NCBI GenBank assembly: GCA_945919165.1
Contig: CAMEIZ010000051.1
Coordinates: forward strand, 1-11,274
Reading direction: 5' to 3'
DNA length: 11,274 nucleotides
Source of the DNA: an uncultured Traorella sp.
GTDB taxonomy: Bacteria > Bacillota_I > Bacilli_A > Erysipelotrichales > Erysipelotrichaceae
The notes below the pieces were generated by a model, which did not search any database, was not told the origin of the DNA, and saw nothing but the letters and a program-made list of their open reading frames with translations. The translations under genes were made by a program, and so were the position numbers. Shown one piece after another: positions 1-7,572 of this stretch (positions are counted from its first letter, which is position 1; the number at the start of each line of letters is the position of its first letter).

Positions 1-1
1 C

Positions 2-676
2 GGATACGAATACGGTGGACAATATAAAACAGTCGACAATGTAATTCAGGAAGTTGATTCAGACGGAAACAGGCAAGTTCGTTTTCGCCCGACACCTGCT
101 GCTGAAACGAAACAAGCCATGGAACAGTTGGAACTTGCCTATATGGAAGCAAGAAATGACGCAGGCATCAATCAGCTTTTGTTGATTCCCTGTGTTATTC
201 TGGATTTCCTCTGTATTCATCCATTTCGGGACGGCAACGGAAGAATGTCGCGTCTGCTTTCTCTGCTTTTGCTATATAAAAATGGCTATGATGCTGGAAA
301 GTATGTTTCTTTTGAGGAGCAGATTAATAACGATAGGGCTTGGTATTATGAAGCGTTGCGGCAGTCATCCGGGGGTTGGGAGACAAATGATAATTCCTAC
401 TTTCCATTCATCGAAAACTTTCTGTCGACTCTGTATATGTGCTATAAGGAATTGGACAAACGGTTCGCAGTAGTACATGGAAAGAAAATTACCAAAAAGG
501 CACGGATAGAGGCAACGGTTTTGAATAGTCTGACACCGATTTCTAAAGCAGAGATCTGCAAGATTTTACCAGATGTCAGTCCTACAACGGTGGAAGCCGT
601 ATTGGGTACAATGGTGAAAAACGGTTCTATTAAACGTATCGGTGCTTCAAGATCAGCACGGTATATGAAAGCTTAA
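2..676 (+). CDS. Fic family protein, 5'-truncated by window edge
   Basis: The open frame runs in from the window edge with no stop, so the true start lies upstream; the ATG at 119 is internal. The Fic signature HPFRDGNGR is complete. Its catalytic His codon is at 218-220, and the Asp-Gly-Asn-Gly-Arg anion-binding loop follows. Fic enzymes usually move AMP from ATP onto a Ser, Thr or Tyr of a target protein. The last 60 or so residues (from about nt 500) read as a winged-helix domain with an ISKAEI..ILPDVSPTTVEAVL helix-turn-helix, the common Fic plus wHTH layout, often seen in proteins that also regulate themselves. The N-terminal inhibitory helix that would show how it is controlled is outside the window. 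The gene is less AT-rich than the jet genes downstream, so it may not share their origin. The family call is firm; the target is unknown. Confidence 0.9.
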   Translation, partial: GYEYGGQYKTVDNVIQEVDSDGNRQVRFRPTPAAETKQAMEQLELAYMEARNDAGINQLLLIPCVILDFLCIHPFRDGNGRMSRLLSLLLLYKNGYDAGKYVSFEEQINNDRAWYYEALRQSSGGWETNDNSYFPFIENFLSTLYMCYKELDKRFAVVHGKKITKKARIEATVLNSLTPISKAEICKILPDVSPTTVEAVLGTMVKNGSIKRIGASRSARYMKA

Positions 677-774
677 ACACTTATTCATTAAAGCTTCTAG
701 ATATACAAAGATCAGTCCTAAATTTCAGAATGATAAAGTAAAGGCTTCATAACCTGCATATTTTTAAAACTGTA

Positions 775-787
775 GAGAGTAACTCTC
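775..787. promoter_or_regulatory. 13-bp palindrome upstream of the jet operon (possible operator)
   Basis: GAGAGT-A-ACTCTC is a perfect inverted repeat with six-base arms around one base. It lies about 150 bases before jetA in the 257-base gap after the fic gene. It sits just upstream of a weak promoter-like pair (see 800-829), where a repressor or activator could bind. The arms are short, so chance is a real alternative, and no regulator gene lies next to it. Confidence 0.3.
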
Positions 788-799
788 AAGAAGATATAG

Positions 800-829
800 T
801 TGAATGGGATACAATATTCTCATTTAAAT
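800..829 (+). promoter_or_regulatory. Weak candidate promoter for jetABCD
   Basis: TTGAAT (800-805) resembles a -35 box. With 17-18 bases of spacing it is followed by TTTAAA/TTAAAT (823-829), a poor -10 box. Each hexamer matches the sigma-A consensus at four of six positions. In such AT-rich sequence this is weak evidence. It is listed because the operon must start in the 677-933 gap and nothing better is visible there. Confidence 0.2.
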
Positions 830-933
830 ACAAAGATTACTAGAGAAAAGATTACCCTAGATGATTGTGATCAGGTACCTGCATTTGAAGGAAAATAGTT
901 ATTACATTAAACAAATAATTGAGGTGAGTTTTA

Positions 934-2331
934 ATGGATGTTTTTGAAACATTACGAAATGAAAAATTCTTTAGTCCTCTTACTGGTATTAATAAAAGGA
1001 TTTATTTTGAATGCATTACAGAACTGATTGAGTATTCGAAATCAACTCCAGTATTGTATGAAACGAATGTTAGAGATACTTTAGAACTATATTTAAGTAA
1101 TAAACAATATCATGTTGAGAATGATGATACTGAATTTAATTATGAAGATAGAGATTCGATAAAGATTATTCGAAAGTTCAGAGAATGTGGTTGGTTATCT
1201 AAACCAGAACTTGGAAGAAATGGTGAATATATAACCAATATCACATCTAACTGCAGAAGAATAATTGATTTTTTGAATCGTATTAGTAATAGGAAAAATG
1301 ATGCTGCAATTTCTAATAGAATTCTTTCTATGTATGAAATACTTCAGAGCACTTTTGGTGAGAACTCAGTAAGAAAAGACAGACCTTATTCATCTGTAAT
1401 TGTCCCGCTTATGGATGACGAAGCGGAACTTAAGAATGAAGTGTTGGATTTAAAGGACAGTATCTCGATCATTTTAAGCCAAATTACAGAGATCAATGAC
1501 CTATCTAGTATGGGAAATTATTTACTTGGAGATCAGTTCTTGGAGAAATTCTTTAATGATTATTTTTATATGAAAAATCACGGGTTGATCCCATCTATTT
1601 TAAAAGAAATATCAAATCAATTAAGAAAATTTAAAAATGATTCGTTGTTTGAAGTAGCTGTTAAAGAATATAGTGAACGAATGCAGGCAGATTATGATGA
1701 ATCAAAAGATTTGCTGATAAAGTATATTGATGAAATGTACTACTACATTACAATTGAATATCCAGAAAGCATGGAATTAATTGATGAAAGCATTAATAGG
1801 TATTACAGATTAGCAAATATGAGAATCCGTTTAATCACAAGTAATGGTTTAAATGTTCAATCTTCGATAGATGCTATTCTTTCTAAAATTAAGGAATCAA
1901 AAAATGATGAGAAAGATGTGATTTTAGAAGCATTACAGAATTGTATTGATGTGGGTTCTCAAAAATACATTTCCAGGAAATCATATCAAAAAAAGAAACG
2001 TCAAATTGTTGATGCTAGTTTTAACGCTATTGAAGCAGAAGATCTAACAGAAGATGAAAAGAATAGGATTACAAATGAATTGATAAACAATTCAATTAAT
2101 CCATATTCAATAGAAAGAACTAATAATTTCTTTGAAGTTCTTTTCAAAGAAAGTGAATTACCATTCGTAAAAAGTAAATATATAAAGAACAAAAATGAAG
2201 CATTAATGTTTGCCTCAGCCTTCATTTATTCTGGAGAAGAAGAGTTTGATTATATCGTTGAGCTTGATGAAGGATATGAGAAAACTGATGTAGCAGAAAT
2301 TACGAACATGGTTGTAAGGAGGAAAGGATAA
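934..2331 (+). CDS. jetA: Wadjet system kleisin-like subunit JetA
   Basis: This 465-residue protein fits the JetA family (formerly a DUF5716-type family) in length, gene position and N-terminal pattern. Residues about 1-115 look like a winged-helix region with the typical ECGWLSKPELGRNGEY stretch followed by ITSNCRRIIDFL. The middle and C-terminal part is long, charged and mostly helical. In Wadjet systems JetA acts like the kleisin MukF: it bridges the JetC ATPase heads and recruits JetB. The start is supported by AGGTG at 922-926, seven bases before the ATG. The stop TAA overlaps the jetB ATG by one base (TAATG), so translation is coupled. It is the first gene of the operon. The subtype (II or III rather than I) is inferred from the type of JetA and is not certain. 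Confidence 0.85.
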   Translation: MDVFETLRNEKFFSPLTGINKRIYFECITELIEYSKSTPVLYETNVRDTLELYLSNKQYHVENDDTEFNYEDRDSIKIIRKFRECGWLSKPELGRNGEYITNITSNCRRIIDFLNRISNRKNDAAISNRILSMYEILQSTFGENSVRKDRPYSSVIVPLMDDEAELKNEVLDLKDSISIILSQITEINDLSSMGNYLLGDQFLEKFFNDYFYMKNHGLIPSILKEISNQLRKFKNDSLFEVAVKEYSERMQADYDESKDLLIKYIDEMYYYITIEYPESMELIDESINRYYRLANMRIRLITSNGLNVQSSIDAILSKIKESKNDEKDVILEALQNCIDVGSQKYISRKSYQKKKRQIVDASFNAIEAEDLTEDEKNRITNELINNSINPYSIERTNNFFEVLFKESELPFVKSKYIKNKNEALMFASAFIYSGEEEFDYIVELDEGYEKTDVAEITNMVVRRKG

Positions 2332-2963
2332 TGGCATATTACGATTTTTTAGAAAAACTTCGTGATGAAGAATTGTTGAAATTTAAACGATGTGTGAGAA
2401 AACTACTGGATTCTACTTTTATCGTTGCTGATAAAGATCCTTTACTTTATGATTATCTGTCTTACTCTTCAAACAGGATGGATATTTCCAGCTATTTAAA
2501 AATTATGGGTTATGACATTGTTGTAGATGATGATTTTAAGTACGCAATGTTAATTCAAAGCGAATCTGATACTGAAACAGTTGGATTAAAAAAAATAAAT
2601 CATGTTAGTTTTTCAAATAATGAAGTTTTAACACTGTTAGTTTTATGGATGTTATTCCTTGAAAGATTTGGAAAAACAGAAAAAACCTATATCGAGTTTG
2701 GGGAGATTGTTGATATGCAAAAGCAATATGCTATTAGTATGTCTCCGAATGAATTAAAGAATGCATTAAGAACGTTTAAACGTTTTAGTTTGATAAATTA
2801 CAACGAAACTGAAATGAAATCTGATACTGTTGTTACGTTGTACCCAACATTACAATTCGCTATGGATAAAGAACAGTTCATGAGTGTAGTAAAAGAAATG
2901 ACTGCAGATTTAAGTGAAGCCAAATATGAAGAAAGTATTGACATCGAGGAGGAATCTGAATGA
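2331..2963 (+). CDS. jetB: Wadjet system MukE-like subunit JetB
   Basis: This 210-residue acidic protein sits between jetA and jetC, where JetB belongs. Residues about 50-170 have the strand and helix pattern of a MukE-like tandem winged-helix protein, with a hydrophobic core helix NNEVLTLLVLWMLFLERFGK and a later NELKNALRTFKRFSLIN helix-turn-helix-like part. In known Wadjet complexes JetB binds the kleisin JetA and helps hold DNA. AAGGAGG at 2316-2322 gives a strong ribosome site eight bases before the start. The gene overlaps jetA by one base and jetC by four (ATGA). The C-terminal tail is strongly acidic (ESIDIEEESE). The family resemblance (perhaps DUF6063) is from memory; context carries most of the weight. 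Confidence 0.8.
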   Translation: MAYYDFLEKLRDEELLKFKRCVRKLLDSTFIVADKDPLLYDYLSYSSNRMDISSYLKIMGYDIVVDDDFKYAMLIQSESDTETVGLKKINHVSFSNNEVLTLLVLWMLFLERFGKTEKTYIEFGEIVDMQKQYAISMSPNELKNALRTFKRFSLINYNETEMKSDTVVTLYPTLQFAMDKEQFMSVVKEMTADLSEAKYEESIDIEEESE

Positions 2964-4261
2964 GCAAGATAATCCTAAAACAAGTATATTTACTAAACTG
3001 GTATGGGTTTGTAGATAAAATCATTCCTATTGGAAAGAATCTTTCTCTTATTACCGGCGAAAATGAATGCGGTAAATCTACAGTGCTTGATGCAATTAAG
3101 TATGCTTTTACTGGTGACACTGACTTTAATAAAGCTACTTCAGCCACGAGAGTTGGCATTGGTAGGAGAACGTTATCATCTTATACAAGATGTTTGATTG
3201 ATCCTGACACTAGAAAGTATGCGCGTCCATCAAACTCTTATCCAAATGTATATACTCATATTGCTTTAGAGTATCATAATGAATTATATGATACAGATTT
3301 TGTTCTGGGTGTCATATTGGAAACAAACTCAAGTGATAATGTTGATAATTATTGGTATTCTCTTGAAAATAAGATATTAAAGGATATTTCTTTCTTTAAC
3401 GAATCAAAAGGAAAGAAGTATGTTTTAAGTGCGAAACAATTTAGAGATAAGAATAAGGCTGAATTACTAAGTAAAAGCAATGGTGTAGTTAAGTTTATGA
3501 CTATGACAGGTCTAAAACTTCAAAGCGAAGGTATTACAAAATACCAGAGAAAACTAAAAAGCATCATGACATATAATCCTGAAGCTAAGATACAACAGTT
3601 TATTAAGGAGTCTGTGCTTGAGGATAAGAATATTAATCTGAATAAGTTGAAAGAAGCTAAAGACAGTATTGATGAAATTACTGCATCTTTTGAAATCCTT
3701 GAAAAAGAAATAAATGATTTAGATGAAATTTTACAAGCATTTAATGACTATGCACGTGTCAACTCCCGTTTAATAAAAGATGATGCAAAGAGAGTATATA
3801 AAGATCTTTTGAATACTAGCAAAAAGATTGATCAAAATACAAAACAAGTCAATGATAATACTTTTGAAATAGATCGATTGACTGACTTATTAAATAACGA
3901 AAAAAATGATAAAGAACAAGAAGATGTTAAATTAAGAAATGCGAATCGTCAACTTGATCAAATGGATGGAACAAAAGCTATTCAGGATGAGAAAGAAAAA
4001 ATGGCAGAACTGAAATTAAAAGATGCTGAATATTTAGAAAAAATAAAAGCATTAGATGTATTATCGCTGAGAATAAAAGAGTTCTCAGAGAAGATGTCCT
4101 TAGAATTTGAACTATCTGATTTATCAGATCCAGATATTTCTTCTTCAGTAAAGAATAATGAGCTTAACGAGTTTAAAGAGAAGATTGATCAATTATTAGA
4201 TCATTTAAACAGAGAAGGTTTTAAATTAGAATTATCTCTCAATTCTTTTAACTCATTATAA
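2960..4261 (+). CDS. jetC: JetC N-terminal half: Walker A head plus first coiled-coil arm
   Basis: This 433-residue frame starts with the SMC/SbcC-type pattern ILKQVYLLNWYGF and a Walker A loop GENECGKST at residues 33-41, which binds ATP phosphates. Residues about 225-400 are a long heptad-like, charged coiled coil (for example ILEKEINDLDEILQAF). It ends in a TAA at 4259-4261 near the end of the arm, just before the hinge. Alone it lacks the Walker B Asp/Glu and the signature motif, so it cannot form a complete ATPase site. GAGGAGG at 2946-2952 lies seven bases before the ATG, which overlaps the jetB stop. In an intact Wadjet system JetC is the MukB-like motor that extrudes DNA loops using ATP. 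Confidence 0.85.
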   Translation: MSKIILKQVYLLNWYGFVDKIIPIGKNLSLITGENECGKSTVLDAIKYAFTGDTDFNKATSATRVGIGRRTLSSYTRCLIDPDTRKYARPSNSYPNVYTHIALEYHNELYDTDFVLGVILETNSSDNVDNYWYSLENKILKDISFFNESKGKKYVLSAKQFRDKNKAELLSKSNGVVKFMTMTGLKLQSEGITKYQRKLKSIMTYNPEAKIQQFIKESVLEDKNINLNKLKEAKDSIDEITASFEILEKEINDLDEILQAFNDYARVNSRLIKDDAKRVYKDLLNTSKKIDQNTKQVNDNTFEIDRLTDLLNNEKNDKEQEDVKLRNANRQLDQMDGTKAIQDEKEKMAELKLKDAEYLEKIKALDVLSLRIKEFSEKMSLEFELSDLSDPDISSSVKNNELNEFKEKIDQLLDHLNREGFKLELSLNSFNSL

Positions 4262-6259
4262 GTGAAACTTGTTGAATTAGACGAAGTAATTAAAGCGTGT
4301 GACCGTAATTTGCCGGATTATTCGAAAGTGTCGAATCAATTAGGATTAATCAAAGAAATCAATCGTAAGTTTAAGGATTTAAATATTGATAGTGAAGCCA
4401 GATTCTCTAGTTCTTTTGTTGTTGAATTAAAGAATGAAGAATGGAGAAATTCAATTGAAACATTCTTAGGAATCCATAGATATAGTATCTTGGTTGAGCC
4501 AGAATACTTCCATATAGCAAATGAAGTTATGGACAATTCACAGTATAAATATGTTGAATTGGTTAACACAAAGCTATTATGTAAAAGAGATTTTGATGTT
4601 GTGGATGATTCCTTGTTACACCAACTAGAAATAAGAAATGAAACTGCGAAGAAGTATTTTTCATACTGGTTAGGAAGAATACATGCAGTAGAAATTAATA
4701 ACGTTCCAAATTATGAAAATGCTATCTCAAAAGAGGGCAAGATCAGCAGAAATATGGCTGTATCATTTTTAAACTTTAAAAAATTAGATTCATATTGTTT
4801 GGGTGAAGATGCCGTTAAGTTAAATAAAGAAAGAGCAATCAAACAAAAACGATTATTAGCAAATCAAGAACATGCGTTACTCGAAGAAAAGGATATCAAT
4901 TCAAGCAAAGTAACTTCAACAAAAGCTATAAATCAATTTATTAATAAAGAATATGATTTAGAAGCACCAAAGAATCATTCAATCAATCAGATTGAGATTT
5001 ACGAATGTAATGACAGAATTCGTAAACTTGAAGATGCTTTAAAACATAATAATGAATATTTATTGTTAGTTGAAAGAATTACTGAAATCGAAGATAAACT
5101 GAAAGCTTTAAACAAATCAATTGATGATAACAGACAAAGCAAGATAAAATTCGAGACTGAAAATAGCTCTTTATTAGCTTTAAACAACGATTTAAAACTC
5201 AGAAAAGTTGATTGTGAAAATAAAATAGAAAGCCTTTCTATTGATTATCCGATCGAAGTAAGAGAAGCGAAGAATGAATATGATCAGTTTGTTGAAGGAA
5301 AACGTGAAACAGGAGATGTAATGATTGCGTCTACACGTTTAAGATCGGAAACTGAAAAAAGAACCTGTGAGCGTACAATAACAAATAAACAATCTGTATA
5401 TAACACAGGTAAACGTTCAGAGGAATCATTGCCAATAGGCCTTGAACATGAGGCGGTATACAGGAAGAGAAAGAATAGACTTCAGGTTGACAATTTTGAA
5501 GATATCAAAAATAAACTTGCAGTTCAAACGAAAAAATATGAAGGAATCTTTAAAAATGAATTCGTTTTGAAAATTAAAACAAATATTGAAGAAGCACAAG
5601 CCGATATTAAGGAAATTAATAGACAGTTAAAGAAACTTCAGTTTACAACTACATATCAGTTTGACGTTAAGAATGTTTCAGGTACGGATTACGCAAAGAT
5701 TCTAGAATATGCAGACTATCTAAAGAAGACAAACAGAATTGATAATGGTCAGATGATGATTGGCGCAGTTGTTGGATATGATGAAAACGAAGCAATAAAA
5801 CGTGAAGAGGAGATGAAAGAGATCATTAATAGAATCATCTCAAAAAATAACGATAACATGTTAAATGATTTTGCTGACTATCGTAACTACATGGAGTATG
5901 AAGTTATTGTTAATAATGATGAAATACCTAATGGCAGATTATCAAAACTTGCCGGATATAACTCTGGTGCAGGAACTCAGATACCGTATACAATCATTCT
6001 TTCGGCAGCTTTAGCAATTATTTACAATGCACGTCAGAATTCAACACGACTTGTTTTTATTGATGAACCATTTGAAAAGATGAGTGATAAGAATATCAAG
6101 ATTATGCTTGATTTCTTTAAGACACAAGAATTCCAAGTAATTTTCTGTGCACCTCCAAATAAGTTAGATTCAATCGGAAAAGAATGTGATGCTATAATAC
6201 CAATCAAAAAGATTAATAAGAGCAATATGACTTTAGGAGCGATTAAGTTCTATGAATAA
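4262..6259 (+). CDS. jetC: JetC C-terminal half: hinge, second arm, signature and Walker B
   Basis: The frame continues straight after the TAA with GTG as the first codon. There is no ribosome binding site in front of it, so independent initiation would be poor; the next in-frame ATG is at 4529. Residues about 50-190 look like the hinge (WRNSIETFLGIHRYSILVEP, then EYFHIANEV). A long coiled coil follows. The ATPase C-lobe has NSGAGTQIP near residues 567-575 where the ABC signature belongs. Walker B is RLVFIDEPFE at 596-605, with Asp601-Glu602 as the magnesium-binding and catalytic acids. With the N-terminal half it would rebuild a full SMC head. The last eight bases overlap jetD. Whether this part is made by reinitiation, by readthrough or not at all cannot be told from sequence. 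Confidence 0.75.
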   Translation: MKLVELDEVIKACDRNLPDYSKVSNQLGLIKEINRKFKDLNIDSEARFSSSFVVELKNEEWRNSIETFLGIHRYSILVEPEYFHIANEVMDNSQYKYVELVNTKLLCKRDFDVVDDSLLHQLEIRNETAKKYFSYWLGRIHAVEINNVPNYENAISKEGKISRNMAVSFLNFKKLDSYCLGEDAVKLNKERAIKQKRLLANQEHALLEEKDINSSKVTSTKAINQFINKEYDLEAPKNHSINQIEIYECNDRIRKLEDALKHNNEYLLLVERITEIEDKLKALNKSIDDNRQSKIKFETENSSLLALNNDLKLRKVDCENKIESLSIDYPIEVREAKNEYDQFVEGKRETGDVMIASTRLRSETEKRTCERTITNKQSVYNTGKRSEESLPIGLEHEAVYRKRKNRLQVDNFEDIKNKLAVQTKKYEGIFKNEFVLKIKTNIEEAQADIKEINRQLKKLQFTTTYQFDVKNVSGTDYAKILEYADYLKKTNRIDNGQMMIGAVVGYDENEAIKREEEMKEIINRIISKNNDNMLNDFADYRNYMEYEVIVNNDEIPNGRLSKLAGYNSGAGTQIPYTIILSAALAIIYNARQNSTRLVFIDEPFEKMSDKNIKIMLDFFKTQEFQVIFCAPPNKLDSIGKECDAIIPIKKINKSNMTLGAIKFYE

Positions 6260-7469
6260 GTATGAAGTAAAAATAGTAAATGCTCTATTAAAGAAGTATT
6301 ACAATAGAAAATCAGTTTATAAAGATGCCAACATTAATCGAAGAATCGATTTACCGGTAAATAAGATTTTAAAAAATTATTCTAATTTTAATGTAAATAT
6401 AGACGAGAAAGATCTTGTGAATCAAGCAATTGAATCGTTGGAAAAAAATAACTATATTACATCTGCAAAACTTAAATTCAGCGATGATTATGAAAAAGTA
6501 TATTTACGCATAGACAATATATCGTTGTTAGAAGAATATGCTGCAAATGAGTTAGATATTACCCCAAGATCTTTTGCTGTTGATGAATTGCAGTCAATAA
6601 TAAACAAATACAGAAACAACGGATTAATTGTCGATTACTACATTGATGAATTGGAAAATGTAATTCAGAACCGATCAATTCAATTGGATACGCACAAGGA
6701 AGAAGACATTCTAAAAGTATTATCTTTTCTGGAAAACAACAATGAATTCTTGTATCTAAGAGAAGCTTCTATGTTGATTTTTGGTGATTCAAAATATTTA
6801 GAGAATAACAGAAGAGCGCAAGTGAATTCAGTTCTTTATAACTACTTAGTTTCTATTGATGAAGATGTGTTTGAGGATGAAAATCTATTTGAGAGATTCA
6901 ATGTGTATGATACAGATCAAGACATATGTATAAAAGGACCCATGACAATTGAATTATCAAATAAAAGTATAGATATCAATGGTTTATCTGGTGGTGTATC
7001 TTTCTCAATTAAGGATATAGATAAAATACAGAAAATAGTTGCTAACTGTGATAAGGTAATAACAGTTGAAAATAAAACATCGTTTTTAAGGATGAATGAT
7101 GGTAATTGTTATATCTATTTGGGTGGGTTTGCAACGAAGCCACAAATCACTTTTATAAAAAAACTCATTTCTGATAATCATGAAAAAGAATATTTTCATT
7201 TTGGGGATATTGATGCGGGAGGTTTTTGGATTCATCAGAAATTGTGCGATCAGGTAGGGATAGATTTTAAACTATTTCATATGACAAGATCGGACCTTGA
7301 AGACAAAAAATACGAAAAATGTTTAAAAAAACTGAGTGATTCAGATATAAAGAGATTGACTAACTTAAAGATACATAATGAGTATTCAGAATGTATAAAC
7401 TACATGCTGAATGCTAATGTTAAACTCGAACAAGAAATAATAAGCTTTTATATATCTAGGAATAAATAA
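6252..7469 (+). CDS. jetD: Wadjet system Toprim nuclease JetD
   Basis: This 405-residue protein ends in a Toprim-type domain related to topoisomerase VI subunit A (JetD_C, formerly DUF2220). The Toprim acids are present: Glu273 in TVENKTSF, and Asp319 and Asp321 in HFGDIDAGGF. The C-terminal KLEQE motif (about 391-395) is also typical. Residues about 1-140 look like a helical and winged-helix arm. JetD is the effector that cuts circular DNA after JetABC has processed it, in the cytoplasm. The start overlaps the end of jetC by eight bases. An AGGAG at 6235-6239 is 12 bases away, longer than ideal, so expression probably depends on translation through the end of jetC. The premature stop upstream could therefore also lower JetD. 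The gene itself looks intact. Confidence 0.88.
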   Translation: MNKYEVKIVNALLKKYYNRKSVYKDANINRRIDLPVNKILKNYSNFNVNIDEKDLVNQAIESLEKNNYITSAKLKFSDDYEKVYLRIDNISLLEEYAANELDITPRSFAVDELQSIINKYRNNGLIVDYYIDELENVIQNRSIQLDTHKEEDILKVLSFLENNNEFLYLREASMLIFGDSKYLENNRRAQVNSVLYNYLVSIDEDVFEDENLFERFNVYDTDQDICIKGPMTIELSNKSIDINGLSGGVSFSIKDIDKIQKIVANCDKVITVENKTSFLRMNDGNCYIYLGGFATKPQITFIKKLISDNHEKEYFHFGDIDAGGFWIHQKLCDQVGIDFKLFHMTRSDLEDKKYEKCLKKLSDSDIKRLTNLKIHNEYSECINYMLNANVKLEQEIISFYISRNK

Positions 7470-7491
7470 CGTGGAGGTATGACACGGATTA

Positions 7492-7523
7492 TCATTTGTA
7501 AATGTGAAAAGATTGACAAATGA
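7492..7523. repeat. Inverted repeat overlapping the tetR -35 box
   Basis: TCATTTGT (7492-7499) and ACAAATGA (7516-7523) are perfect eight-base complements separated by 16 bases. The right arm covers most of the -35 hexamer of the tetR promoter. It could be a second regulator site or a weak hairpin at the end of the jet transcript. It has no U-run, so it is not a standard terminator; I see no clear terminator between jetD and tetR. Confidence 0.35.
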
Positions 7524-7540
7524 AAAAGCTATGGTAAAAT
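7513..7540 (+). promoter_or_regulatory. Sigma-A promoter of the tetR-flavin reductase unit
   Basis: TTGACA at 7513-7518 matches the -35 consensus exactly. After 16 bases comes TAAAAT at 7535-7540, five of six for -10, preceded by TG one base away (an extended -10). Transcription should begin near 7547, inside the palindrome at 7544-7559. This is the best promoter in the window. Confidence 0.8.
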
Positions 7541-7543
7541 TTA

Positions 7544-7559
7544 TATGAACGTGTTCATA
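7544..7559. promoter_or_regulatory. Probable TetR-family operator (autoregulation)
   Basis: TATGAAC-GT-GTTCATA is a perfect inverted repeat with seven-base arms. It lies four bases after the -10 box, across the expected start site and just before the ribosome site AAGGAG of the TetR-type gene. The size and place are typical for TetR dimers that repress their own operon. That the adjacent regulator binds here is an inference. Confidence 0.7.
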
Positions 7560-7572
7560 AAAGGAGACGAAG

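Larger units (their letters stand above)
2960..6259 (+). pseudogene. jetC: jetC, SMC-like Wadjet ATPase interrupted by an in-frame TAA
   Basis: Positions 2960-6259 are one reading frame broken only by TAA at 4259-4261. Reading the stop as one residue gives a protein of about 1099 residues, the usual JetC size. Domains in order: ATPase head half with Walker A, coiled-coil arm, hinge, returning coiled coil, and head half with signature and Walker B. The frame is the same on both sides, so one base substitution explains the break; no insertion or deletion is needed. I see no other damage. A recent inactivating mutation, stop readthrough, a sequencing error, or a working two-chain SMC are all possible. 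The two halves are annotated separately below. Confidence 0.7.

Noticed and set aside
668..696. AAGCTT repeats after fic as a terminator
   Set aside because: The stem would be about six bases with a 16-base loop and no T-run.
800..898. Short frame ending in LDDCDQVPAFEGK before jetA
   Set aside because: No good start or ribosome site and no family I recognise; kept only as a possible remnant.
4262..4264. GTG as a natural start of a separate gene
   Set aside because: No ribosome binding site precedes it and the sequence upstream is coiled coil in the same frame. It is better read as the continuation of jetC after a nonsense codon, though reinitiation cannot be excluded.
7479..7523. Tiny frame after jetD (14 codons) behind GGAGG
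   Set aside because: Only one base separates GGAGG from the ATG, and the frame overlaps the tetR promoter; no sign of coding.
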